Source: Marinobacter excellens HL-55
Lineage (GTDB): Bacteria > Pseudomonadota > Gammaproteobacteria > Pseudomonadales > Oleiphilaceae
Reading direction: 5' to 3'
Assembly (NCBI GenBank): GCA_001314845.1
Contig: LJZQ01000012.1
Location: 1 to 64,000, forward strand
Length of the DNA stretch: 64,000 nucleotides
Shown here: piece by piece, positions 28,512 through 36,865 of the stretch
How the letters are laid out: each line of letters opens with the position of its first letter
Position numbering within the stretch: position 1 is the first letter of the stretch
Program-made: the position numbers and the translations under genes
Notes under the pieces: model-generated
The model's input: the letters and a program-made list of their open reading frames with translations, nothing else
Told to the model about the DNA's origin: nothing
Databases searched by the model: none

Positions 28512-30722
28512 TTGCCCAGATTTCTGAGTTGCACTGTTTTCATGATGGCTATGGTGCCCCTGTTGTGGGCGCCAGCCGCATTCTCTGAACCTGAGAGTCG
28601 CCCCAAGGTGGGGCTGGTGCTCAGTGGTGGGGGCGCCAAAGGCATGGCCCACGTGGGGGTTTTGCGGGTGCTGGAAGAAATGCGGGTACCGGTTGATGTA
28701 GTAGTGGGTACCAGTGCCGGTGCCGCTGTGGCCGCGCTCTATGCTTCCGGGATGTCTGTGCATGAGATTGAGCGGCGTTTTATCGGTCTGGACTGGGTGT
28801 CGAGTTTTCGGGACGACCCGGGCCGGGAATACAAACCGGTGCGTCGCAAACAGGACGACTGGCGTTTGCCTCTGGTGCCGGGGCTCGGTGTCAGTCTGGA
28901 CGGCGTCCGTCTGGGCGGTGGCCTGGTTACCGGTCAGAACCTGGGGCTGATCCTGAACGAGCTTACCCGTAACGCCGCATTGGTTGAGGATTTCGACCAG
29001 TTGCCGGTGCCGTTCCGGGCGGTTGCAACGGATCTGGAAACCGGCGAGCAGGTGGTGATCTCGGATGGCAACCTGGCCGAAGCCATCCGAGCCAGCATGA
29101 GCATTCCGGGAGTGTATGCCCCGGTCCAGCGAGATGGCCGGCTGTTAGTGGATGGCGGTGTTGCCAACAACCTGCCAATCAGCGTGGCTCATGATATGGG
29201 GGCGGAGATCGTTATTGCGGTCGACATTACTGACCCGTTGATGAGCGCCGATCAAATGAGCGAGGCGTTCTCGGTGGTGGGTCAGCTAACGACGCTGATG
29301 ACTCGTATCAATACCGATGCCCAGCTTGCGCTGTTAAACCCGGACGATGTGCTTATTCGTCCGGATCTTGAAGGTTTTGGTTCTGCCGATTTTTATGAGG
29401 GCCCGGTGCTGTTTGAACTGGGGGCTACCGCCGCAAGGGAACACGCAATTGCCCTTAATCGTTTGACCGTACCGGAAGAAACCTGGGTGGCCTATCAGTC
29501 AAGGCGTGCTGCCGGCGGCTGGGCGCCGGGGCCTGTCGCCCGCATCGACATCGCCCAGGGTGACCGTCTGGCTACCGATTTTCTGAGAGAGCGAATCCGG
29601 CAGCAGCCGGGTGAAGTGCTGGATGCAGAGGCGCTGGAGGCGGATCTCAAGCGGGTCTATGGCTTGGGTTATTATGAGTCGGTGGCCTGGTCGATGGTGC
29701 CCTCCAGCGAAGGGCCGGTTCTGGTGATTCGGGCCCGGGAAAAAAGCTGGGGGCCAAACTACCTGTCTTTCGGGCTTAATTATGAAGACAATTTCGAAGG
29801 TGACACTCGTTTCAACCTGGCCGCCGGACTGCGCATGACCGAGCTGAATCAGCTAGGGGGTGAGTGGCTGACCGGCGTCCAGCTGGGCACGCAGCCCTGG
29901 GTTCGCAGCCAGTGGTATCAACCTTTGACCTATGGCTACGATCGTTTTGCGGTCCTGGGCATAGAGTACCGGCAGGACGATTACAGCGTCTATGATCAGG
30001 GCCGGCGTATCGCCGAGGTGGATGTCACGTTTCGCCAGATGGATCTGGCGCTGGGTATGGAATTGGGCGGCGATGCCGAACTCAGGCTGACCTATGTTCG
30101 AGGCTACGCCACCGTGGATAATGAAGTGGGCATGCCGGTTGCCCCGACGGATGACGTGCACCAGGGAAACCTGAGCCTGCAGTTGGTGCATGATTCGCTG
30201 AGCGATGCCTTTTTCCCGAAAGCCGGGGCGTTTGCGGGTATTCGGGCCAGGGTTGAACGGGACGACCTGGGCTCTGACCGGCGCTTTGACGCCCTCACCG
30301 CCATGATACTGGGCACTGGCACCTGGGGTCGTCACAATTTGACCGGCCTGGTGTACACCCGTCAGGTGGTCAGTGGTGACGCTGGTATTGAAAACGCCGC
30401 TCGCCTGGGCGGTTTTCGTCAGCTGTCGGCCTATGCGCCCGGAGAAATTACCGGCAATGATGCAGTGCTGGCATCGGTCTATGCGCGGCGGGAATTCGGT
30501 GGGCCGGTTATGCCCTGGTTTGCCGGCGCCGGTTTTGAGACTGGTAACGCCTGGGACACCATGAGTGACGTCCGTTGGAGTGAGCTGGTGCGCTCATCCA
30601 GCGTGTTTGCCGGCGTCGATACCTTGCTGGGACCGGTCCAGCTATCGGTGGCCTACAATAACGAAGATAACTGGGCGGCCTATCTTAATATCGGCTTCTC
30701 GTTTACCCAGCTGTTCTATTAA
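28512..30722 (+). CDS. PlpD-like patatin phospholipase with POTRA and Omp85 barrel
   Basis: A 736-residue type Vd autotransporter-like protein. After a signal peptide (ending near AAFSEP) the patatin domain has the oxyanion GGGAKGMAHVG, nucleophile Ser about 68 in GTSAGA and the catalytic DGGVANN (about 214). One POTRA-like segment follows (IDIAQGDRLATDFLRERI, about 350-420), then a surface-antigen/BamA-type beta-barrel to a final aromatic residue (FSFTQLFY). PlpD of Pseudomonas aeruginosa has this layout and is a secreted lipase. The start is probably TTG at 28512, without a good ribosome site, so coupling to the gene six bases upstream is likely. ATG codons at 28542 and 28545 are alternatives. 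Confidence 0.9.
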   Translation: MPRFLSCTVFMMAMVPLLWAPAAFSEPESRPKVGLVLSGGGAKGMAHVGVLRVLEEMRVPVDVVVGTSAGAAVAALYASGMSVHEIERRFIGLDWVSSFRDDPGREYKPVRRKQDDWRLPLVPGLGVSLDGVRLGGGLVTGQNLGLILNELTRNAALVEDFDQLPVPFRAVATDLETGEQVVISDGNLAEAIRASMSIPGVYAPVQRDGRLLVDGGVANNLPISVAHDMGAEIVIAVDITDPLMSADQMSEAFSVVGQLTTLMTRINTDAQLALLNPDDVLIRPDLEGFGSADFYEGPVLFELGATAAREHAIALNRLTVPEETWVAYQSRRAAGGWAPGPVARIDIAQGDRLATDFLRERIRQQPGEVLDAEALEADLKRVYGLGYYESVAWSMVPSSEGPVLVIRAREKSWGPNYLSFGLNYEDNFEGDTRFNLAAGLRMTELNQLGGEWLTGVQLGTQPWVRSQWYQPLTYGYDRFAVLGIEYRQDDYSVYDQGRRIAEVDVTFRQMDLALGMELGGDAELRLTYVRGYATVDNEVGMPVAPTDDVHQGNLSLQLVHDSLSDAFFPKAGAFAGIRARVERDDLGSDRRFDALTAMILGTGTWGRHNLTGLVYTRQVVSGDAGIENAARLGGFRQLSAYAPGEITGNDAVLASVYARREFGGPVMPWFAGAGFETGNAWDTMSDVRWSELVRSSSVFAGVDTLLGPVQLSVAYNNEDNWAAYLNIGFSFTQLFY

Positions 30723-30736
30723 CCGGGATTTCAATA

Positions 30737-31399
30737 TCAGTCGGGCTTGATGGCGCTGATCACCTGCTCGCATTGCTGGATCGCGTAGCGGTGCAGAATG
30801 TCGGCAAGGGCTTGTTCGTCCCGGTTACGGATGGCAATGATGGATTGCTCCATGTGCGCCAGGTTGTCTTCCAGTACCCGGGCGCCACCTCGGCGGAAGG
30901 CCACAAACGCGCAGCGTTTGGCCGAAGGCCAGAGATCGTCAATCGCAGAATCAATAAAGTAGTTGTCGGCATACACCAGTGAGGCTTTGGTGTAGTCAAT
31001 GCCCAGCTCGAGAAAGGCCATCAGGTCATTCTTCTGATAGCAGCTCTGCATTTGTTGATACAGGGATTCCAGGCGCGCCATGTCATCCGGCTGCCACTGC
31101 CGAACCAGTTTGCGCCCGGTGTGGGTCAGATAAAGCTCCAGGGTTTCGTAAAGGCTGCGAACAAAAAATGCATCCATAGGCGTAACAAACGCACCTTTCC
31201 GGGGTACGTTTTTTACCAGGTGCCGCTTTTCCAGCAACAGCAGGGCCTCCCGGATCGAGCCGTGGCTGACGTCCATCTCTTTGGCCATGGCGCCCTCGTA
31301 AATTCGCTCCCCGGATCTGAGCTGTTCAAAAGCGATGAGATTCTCTATGTGGCGGGCGACTTGTTCGGTCAGGGTTTCTCTGGGCTTGAATGCGTTCAT
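30737..31399 (-). CDS. GntR family (FCD-type) transcription regulator
   Basis: A 220-residue regulator with an N-terminal winged helix (about 8-75, with AKEMDVSHGSIREALLLLEK as recognition region) and an all-helical FCD-type ligand domain. FCD proteins usually bind carboxylic acids through metal-coordinating histidines. The effector cannot be read here. It is convergent with the patatin gene with 14 bases between stops, and lies 78 bases downstream of cls on the same strand. Confidence 0.88.
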   Translation of the reverse strand: MNAFKPRETLTEQVARHIENLIAFEQLRSGERIYEGAMAKEMDVSHGSIREALLLLEKRHLVKNVPRKGAFVTPMDAFFVRSLYETLELYLTHTGRKLVRQWQPDDMARLESLYQQMQSCYQKNDLMAFLELGIDYTKASLVYADNYFIDSAIDDLWPSAKRCAFVAFRRGGARVLEDNLAHMEQSIIAIRNRDEQALADILHRYAIQQCEQVISAIKPD

Positions 31400-31477
31400 G
31401 GGTTATCTGTTTACAGCAGTTGGAACGTCAGGATTCACCATGGTCGCACAATGTTATGGTGCGAGCCACAACATCCA

Positions 31478-32914
31478 CTACAGCAACGGTGCCAGCAGGC
31501 GCACGGCACGGCAACTGAGCCGGAACAGGATTGACCTCTCCTGGTAGTCACTTTCGGTCATCAGCTGGCACTGTGTCAGATCTTCCCTGAGCATACTGTC
31601 GACCGAGTGGATGAAGTCGGGGCTGGTGCTGATCGCCGTAATCTCAAAATTCAGTCGCATTGAGCGGTTGTCGAGATTGGCTGTGCCCACTGCTGCGTAG
31701 CGGTCATCCACCAACACCACCTTCTGGTGCATAAAACCCGGCTGATATCGGTAAATGCCAATGCCGGCCTGGCTGGCCTGGACCAGGTAGGAGTATGCGG
31801 CCAGTCGTATGAGCCGGCTGTCGGATTTTTCGGGGATCAGAACGCGAACGTCCACGCCGCGCAGAGCGGCCAGTTGCAGGGCGTTCATGATCTGAAAGTC
31901 GGGCACAAAGTACGGTGAAGCAATCCAGATCCGGGTGCGGGCATTATTGATGCTGTTGAGGAAGAACAGCGTACAGGTTTCCCAGGTATCGGCCGGGCCG
32001 GTGGGTAGGATGAGCACCTGTTGATCACCCTTTTTGACTCTCTCAGGATGCCAGTTCAGCTCCGGCCGCAGGCTGCTGGCCCAGTGCCAGTCCTCCAGCC
32101 ACGCCAGTTGCAGGCCGGTTGCTGCCGGCCCCTCGATACGGCAGTGGGTGTCCCGCCAGGGTCCCTGATCCATCATCGTGCCCAGGTATTCATCGCCCAG
32201 ATTGATGCCTCCGACAAAACCGATTTGACCGTCACAGACCAGCAGCTTGCGATGATTCCTGAAGTTGATCTGAAACCGACGCCGGCGCACATTGCCCTTG
32301 CCGAAAGAGGCAATGCGGGCGCCAGCTGCCGCCAGCTCATTCAGCCACTGGCGTGATAGAAACACGCTGCCGATGTCGTCGTACAAAAACCAGACTTCCA
32401 CACCCTCGGCCAGTTTGCGCTCCAGAATAGCCTTGATGCGCTGACCGACCTTGTCGGAACGGACGATGTAGAACTCCATGAGAATGTAGTGCCGGGCGTC
32501 TTCCATGGCTTCGAACAGGGCCTCGAACGTGGCCTCACCATCCCGGAGCAGAGTGCAGTGGTTGTCATTGGTAAAGGGTTGCCGGCTCAGCTTGCACAAT
32601 ACCTGGAGTTCGTCACTGAAATGTTCATGGCCTGGGTTGGATATGGAGGTGGTCTGTTGCTCGAACTGGTCGAGCAGGCTAGTCAGGGCCTGATCGCCCA
32701 TGCGGCGGGCCTTGATATAGCCGCCGAAACGACTGCGGCCGAATAACAGGAACATGGGCACGGCCAGATAGGGCAGGCCCACCAGCGCGATGATCCAGGC
32801 AATCGCTCCCTGTGCAGTCCGGTAGCTGAGCAGTATCCGATAGATACAGGCAAGCGCCGCCAGGTACAGAAGTGCCAGAGGAATAGCCAGCAGTGAAAGA
32901 TCGTCAGCGGTCAT
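31478..32914 (-). CDS. cls: Cardiolipin synthase
   Basis: Condenses phosphatidylglycerol to cardiolipin at the inner membrane. The protein has 478 residues from the ATG at 32914. Two N-terminal membrane segments (LLAIPLALLYLAALACIY and AIAWIIALVGLPYLAVPMFL) are followed by two phospholipase-D HKD motifs, HRKLLVCD (about 219) and HQKVVLVD (about 394). The frame is open upstream, but that stretch belongs to the overlapping araC gene. It overlaps that regulator by 11 bases, which suggests joint expression. The layout fits the ClsA class. Confidence 0.93.
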   Translation of the reverse strand: MTADDLSLLAIPLALLYLAALACIYRILLSYRTAQGAIAWIIALVGLPYLAVPMFLLFGRSRFGGYIKARRMGDQALTSLLDQFEQQTTSISNPGHEHFSDELQVLCKLSRQPFTNDNHCTLLRDGEATFEALFEAMEDARHYILMEFYIVRSDKVGQRIKAILERKLAEGVEVWFLYDDIGSVFLSRQWLNELAAAGARIASFGKGNVRRRRFQINFRNHRKLLVCDGQIGFVGGINLGDEYLGTMMDQGPWRDTHCRIEGPAATGLQLAWLEDWHWASSLRPELNWHPERVKKGDQQVLILPTGPADTWETCTLFFLNSINNARTRIWIASPYFVPDFQIMNALQLAALRGVDVRVLIPEKSDSRLIRLAAYSYLVQASQAGIGIYRYQPGFMHQKVVLVDDRYAAVGTANLDNRSMRLNFEITAISTSPDFIHSVDSMLREDLTQCQLMTESDYQERSILFRLSCRAVRLLAPLL

Positions 32915-33950
32915 GGGTAGCACTCTGGTGATTGGCGCGGAACTGCGCAGGGGCGGTGCCGGTCCAGCGTTTGAACGCCCGGCTGAAGGCGCTGAGTTCT
33001 GAAAACCCGAGCAGGAAAGCAATCTCCCCCAATGCATATTGATCGTCGGCCACGTACCGCAGGGCTTTGTCTTTGCGAACTTGCTCTACCAGGTCATGAA
33101 AGCTGAGGCCCTCCTTTTTCAGTTTGCGATAGAGAGTTTGGCGGCTCATGTGACACTGGCGGGCCAGGGTATCGGCATCAATCCGGTCGGTCGCCATTTG
33201 CCGGGAAATCAGGCGACGAACCTTGCGACTGAACGATTTGCGGGTCTGCAAGCGGGCGAGCACTGCATTCACCTGCTTCAATACCGCGGAATAGACGTAA
33301 GGATTCCGGTGCGGAATGGGTTGGCCAAGGTGCTGACTGGAAAACGCTATACGGGTGATACCACTGCCGAACAGGATCTGACCCCCGAACAGCTTGCGAT
33401 ACTCGTTGGCGTAGGAAGGCTCCGGGTGGGCAATCTCCAGCCAGTCCGCTTCAATGCTGCGATCAATAAAATGTCGGGTTCGGCATAGCGCCGCCGCCAG
33501 CGTGCGGTCCATATCCTGCCGGCTGTAGTGGTCTGGGTGGTCCGGCTGCCACGTCAGCACCGCCTGATCCGGAGTCTGCTCAAAGTTCAGGGTAACCGAC
33601 TCGTTGATCAATCGGTGCAGGCGCACATACTGCACCACCGCCTCACCCAGAGTGTCGCAATTGAAGAAGACATGGCCAACCAGCCCCATTCGTTCCGGAT
33701 CAATCACCTGGCCCGCATGCAGGCCAACGCCCGGGTCGCCGGTTGATTGCTCGGCCAATTCCCACAGCTGGTAGTGGATGCTGGCGGGGACCCGCAGGTC
33801 CGGGTCTTCAAGCGCTTCCAGCGTGACGCCGATCAGGGCCTCTACCTTTGCGCGATCCAGTAAACCAAGCGTGTCGAGATAATGCACCAGAGCCAGTGTG
33901 CTGGAGGCGGCGACCTGAGGTGTGTCAGCTTGGTCCGTTTGGGCATGCAT
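32904..33950 (-). CDS. AraC family regulator (OruR/ArgR-like)
   Basis: A 348-residue AraC-type activator. The N-terminal domain resembles the arabinose-binding-type region of OruR-like regulators (DPGVGLHAGQVIDPERMGLVG-like block, shown in part). The C-terminal pair of helix-turn-helix motifs contains DTLARQCHMSRQTLYRKLK and LGEIAFLLGFSELSAFSRAF. I chose the ATG at 33950 over a TTG at 34022. GGGAG lies about twelve bases upstream. It overlaps the downstream cls by 11 bases, so it may control or respond to membrane lipid state, but that is inference. A second regulator of the same class is at 43100-44167. Confidence 0.88.
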   Translation of the reverse strand: MHAQTDQADTPQVAASSTLALVHYLDTLGLLDRAKVEALIGVTLEALEDPDLRVPASIHYQLWELAEQSTGDPGVGLHAGQVIDPERMGLVGHVFFNCDTLGEAVVQYVRLHRLINESVTLNFEQTPDQAVLTWQPDHPDHYSRQDMDRTLAAALCRTRHFIDRSIEADWLEIAHPEPSYANEYRKLFGGQILFGSGITRIAFSSQHLGQPIPHRNPYVYSAVLKQVNAVLARLQTRKSFSRKVRRLISRQMATDRIDADTLARQCHMSRQTLYRKLKKEGLSFHDLVEQVRKDKALRYVADDQYALGEIAFLLGFSELSAFSRAFKRWTGTAPAQFRANHQSATHDR

Positions 33951-34098
33951 GCCGGTGTCTGGCTCCCGATGATTAACTGTGCTGCTGGTACAAAATGTCA
34001 AACGATTGGGACAGTCAGTCAACGGTCGGTCCCTCGTTCAACGATAGCATGGTCATCATCAGGTTGAAGCAGTCTGGAAGCAAAAATGGAGGTGTTGT

Positions 34099-34191
34099 AT
34101 GGAACGGGAAATCTTTGTACCCCATAGTGAAGCCGAGCGTAAGAACGTGATTGCGCTGGCGGAATACTTGGGCAGTATCTATTACTGCTAA
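34099..34191 (+). CDS. 30-residue small protein, unannotated type
   Basis: A short frame of 30 codons, starting MEREIFVPHSEAERKNVIAL and ending in an aromatic tail with SIYYC. It is preceded by a perfect GGAGG at 34088-34092 with a six-base spacer, and a strong terminator follows 29 bases after the stop. It fills an otherwise empty gap of nearly 390 bases between araC (divergent) and the esterase gene. An amphipathic helix is plausible for residues 9-24. There is no signal peptide. I do not recognise the family. The ribosome site and terminator are the main reasons to call it real. Confidence 0.68.
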   Translation: MEREIFVPHSEAERKNVIALAEYLGSIYYC

Positions 34192-34220
34192 TGAGAGAGT
34201 CGTAATGTCTGTGACCTTGT

Positions 34221-34245
34221 AGCCGGGATTTTCCCGGCTTTTTTG
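34221..34245 (+). terminator. Rho-independent terminator after the small-protein gene
   Basis: AGCCGGGA pairs with TCCCGGCT across a TTT loop and is followed by a run of T on the plus strand. It separates the small-protein gene from the downstream esterase gene, whose own promoter must lie in the next 90 bases. Confidence 0.92.
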
Positions 34246-34337
34246 TGCCCGAAACTTCCCGCCCAAATTCCCCTTGCCCCCCAAGCTGGCAATGGTAGTG
34301 TATTCGGTCTGATCGCATAACCGGAGACCACCAGCTT

Positions 34338-35132
34338 ATGAGTGTTGGACTGAATAACCGTATTTCCGGTGAGGGAGCCCCTCTGATCCTGCTGCACGGG
34401 CTGTTCGGGTCACTTGAAAATCTGGGAGGTATCGCCCGCCGCCTCGAAGATGGCTGGCAGATCCACGGTCTGGATCAGCGTAACCACGGCGCGTCTCCGC
34501 ATACCGATACCATGAACTACCCGGCCATGGCCGCCGATGTGATTGCCTACATGGATGCCCAGGGCATTAAGCAGGCCACGCTGCTCGGCCATTCCATGGG
34601 CGGAAAAACCGCGATGCAGGTGGCCCTGAGTTATCCGGACCGTGTCAAGGCGCTGATCGTGGCGGATATTGCGCCGGTGACCTATAAAGCCCGACATGAT
34701 GCGGTGCTGGATGGCATGAAGAATCTGGATCTTAAGGGGATAAGCACGCGCCAGGAAGCGGACAAGCGGTTGGCAGAGTTTGTTGAAATTCCCGGAGTCC
34801 GGCAGTTTTTGCTGAAAAACCTGGAGCGTGTTCCCGCGGAGCAGGCGACCGACGCGGCGCAGAGTTTTCGCTGGCGCCTGAACCTGCCGGTGATTGATGC
34901 CTGCTATCAGAATCTTGCGGCGGCACCAGAAGGTAACAGCCCTTATCAGGGGCCTGTGCTGTTTTTGAAGGGTGCAGACTCAGCCTACATCCAGGACAAA
35001 CATCAGGATGCCATCCTGAGGCTGTTCCCGGCGGCGGAGCTCAAAATCATCGAGGGCACCGGGCACTGGTTGCATGCAGAAAAAGCCGATACCTTTGCAA
35101 AATTGTGCCGGAGTTTTCTGGAATTCCGCTAG
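34338..35132 (+). CDS. Alpha/beta-fold esterase, YbfF-like
   Basis: A 264-residue cytoplasmic hydrolase. It has the oxyanion block LILLHGLFGSLENLG, the YbfF-typical DQRNHGASPHTD, the nucleophile serine in LLGHSMGGKTAM (about 92) and the catalytic histidine near the end in GTGHWLHAEKAD. YbfF of Escherichia coli hydrolyses acyl-CoA and other esters. The physiological substrate here is unknown. It is a single gene with no coupling to its neighbours. Confidence 0.92.
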   Translation: MSVGLNNRISGEGAPLILLHGLFGSLENLGGIARRLEDGWQIHGLDQRNHGASPHTDTMNYPAMAADVIAYMDAQGIKQATLLGHSMGGKTAMQVALSYPDRVKALIVADIAPVTYKARHDAVLDGMKNLDLKGISTRQEADKRLAEFVEIPGVRQFLLKNLERVPAEQATDAAQSFRWRLNLPVIDACYQNLAAAPEGNSPYQGPVLFLKGADSAYIQDKHQDAILRLFPAAELKIIEGTGHWLHAEKADTFAKLCRSFLEFR

Positions 35133-35231
35133 GCCGGCCACTGCGTTGCCAGCTACCGGGTAATGTCTGCTAAGGTTGGTGTGCATTTCCATCGCCTGCG
35201 GGCAAAAGAACGATAAACGGATCGGGCGCTC

Positions 35232-36320
35232 ATGATGAAATGGTTGTTGATCGGCCTGCTGGTCGTCTTCCTGCTGCTGGGCAGTTTCTTGCTGACACCA
35301 TCGCCAATAGACAGCAAGGCATGGCAGGCACCGTCGCCACCGGCGCTGACCGGCGTGCTTGCCCCCAATGAACGCCTGAGGCTGGCGGATCTTCTGGCCA
35401 GGGGCCAGGTGTATGGTCCGGAAGACACCACCATCGATGCCCAGGGGGTGCTCTACACCGGCACTCAGGATGGCAAGATCGTGCGAGTGTTTCCCGATGG
35501 CCGGGTTGAAAACTGGCTTGACACCGAGGGCAGGCCATTGGGTTTGGTGTTTGATGATCAGGGCAACCTGATTGTAGCCGATGCCTGGAAAGGGCTGCTG
35601 TCCATCACTCCGGAAGGGGCGATCACGGTACTGACCCGTGAGGCTGAAGGCACCCCGTTCCGCTTTACCGATGATGTTGACGTTGCCCCCGATGGCCGCA
35701 TCTACTTTACCGATGCCAGTTCTCGTTTCAATCAGCCTGATTACCTTCTGGATCTGCTTGAAATGCGACCCCACGGGCGCCTGCTCCGGTATGACCCGAG
35801 CACTCGCAGAACGGAAGTGCTGTTGGGCAATCTGCATTTTGCCAACGGTGTGGCGGTGTCACCCGCAGGCAATTACGTGCTGGTTAACGAAACCTGGAAG
35901 TATCGTATCCTCAAGTACTGGATCGCCGGCCCGAAAGCGGGTCGGGCGGAAGTGTTTGCTGATAATCTGCCGGGCTTTCCGGACAACCTGGCGGTAGATC
36001 ACGAAGGTCGGTACTGGGTTGCCTTCCCGACGCTTCGAAACGCCCAGGTCGACCGTATGCACCGTCAGCCCTGGCTGAAAAATCTGGTCGCCAAGTTGCC
36101 GGATGGGCTTAAACCACAACCACAGGATTACGGACTGGTGGTAGCGTTCGATGACAGCGGGAGAAAGTTGATTAGCTTGCACGATACCCGTGGCAGTCAT
36201 CTTCAGGAGATCACCTCGGTGAACCCCCACGATGGGGTTCTATACTTTGGTTCACTTCACAACGATCGCATCGGCCGGCTACCGTTACAGGCCATTCCCG
36301 GCCTTGGAGAACAACCATGA
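35232..36320 (+). CDS. SMP-30/gluconolactonase/strictosidine synthase-like protein
   Basis: A 362-residue protein with one N-terminal membrane anchor (LLIGLLVVFLLLGSFLL) and a six-bladed propeller-like region facing the periplasm. Conserved pieces are GQVYGPEDTTID, GRPLGLVFDDQGNLIVADA and RFTDDVDVAPDGRIYFTDAS. This is the pattern of the strictosidine-synthase/adipocyte plasma membrane-associated protein branch. A lactonase or esterase activity is likely for the fold, but the substrate is unknown. The thioesterase gene overlaps its stop by four bases (ATGA), so the two are probably functionally linked. Confidence 0.85.
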   Translation: MMKWLLIGLLVVFLLLGSFLLTPSPIDSKAWQAPSPPALTGVLAPNERLRLADLLARGQVYGPEDTTIDAQGVLYTGTQDGKIVRVFPDGRVENWLDTEGRPLGLVFDDQGNLIVADAWKGLLSITPEGAITVLTREAEGTPFRFTDDVDVAPDGRIYFTDASSRFNQPDYLLDLLEMRPHGRLLRYDPSTRRTEVLLGNLHFANGVAVSPAGNYVLVNETWKYRILKYWIAGPKAGRAEVFADNLPGFPDNLAVDHEGRYWVAFPTLRNAQVDRMHRQPWLKNLVAKLPDGLKPQPQDYGLVVAFDDSGRKLISLHDTRGSHLQEITSVNPHDGVLYFGSLHNDRIGRLPLQAIPGLGEQP

Positions 36321-36787
36321 CTGACGCACAGGCGCTGAACTGGGATCTTCCGGATCCTTTCACCATGACCATCACCGTGCGCCCGGAAGACACCGATCGG
36401 TTGGGTCACGCCAACAACGTGGTGTATGTGCGCTGGTTGGAGGAGGTCAGCTGGGCTCACATCGACAGCCTGGGCATGACCTGGGCGGTGCATGAGGAGA
36501 CTGGCAAAGCCATGGCCATCACCCGCACCGAGTTGGATTACCTGGCCTCGGCAAACGCAGGCGATGAGTTGGTACTGGGCACCTGGCTGACCGACTGGGA
36601 TGGTCGCTTCCGGTCGGCCCGGCAGTTCCAGCTGATACGACCGGCTGACGGCAAAACCCTGTTGAGGGCGATGTCTGACCATGCCTGTGTTGACATGAAG
36701 TCGCAGCGCCCATCAAGGGCTCCTAAAGTCTTTGTGGACACCTTGTCGGGTGCGCTGGTGAAGGGTGGCCGAGGCCTTGACCGCTGA
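36317..36787 (+). CDS. 4-hydroxybenzoyl-CoA-type (hotdog) thioesterase
   Basis: A 156-residue acyl-CoA thioesterase of the 4HBT class. The N-terminal RPEDTDRLGHANNVVYVRWL carries the conserved aspartate and the HxNN turn, and a long hotdog helix follows (LEEVSWAHIDSLG). Its ATG overlaps the upstream SMP-30-like gene by four bases. Substrate chain length cannot be told. The products of this gene and its neighbour could act on related esters and thioesters. Confidence 0.9.
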   Translation: MTDAQALNWDLPDPFTMTITVRPEDTDRLGHANNVVYVRWLEEVSWAHIDSLGMTWAVHEETGKAMAITRTELDYLASANAGDELVLGTWLTDWDGRFRSARQFQLIRPADGKTLLRAMSDHACVDMKSQRPSRAPKVFVDTLSGALVKGGRGLDR

Positions 36788-36865
36788 GGCCGGTTGCAAA
36801 GAATTCTGCTAGTCTGAAATCTGAGGCCGGTAACGGCGCCGTTCTACTGTTGTGTGGAGACACCC

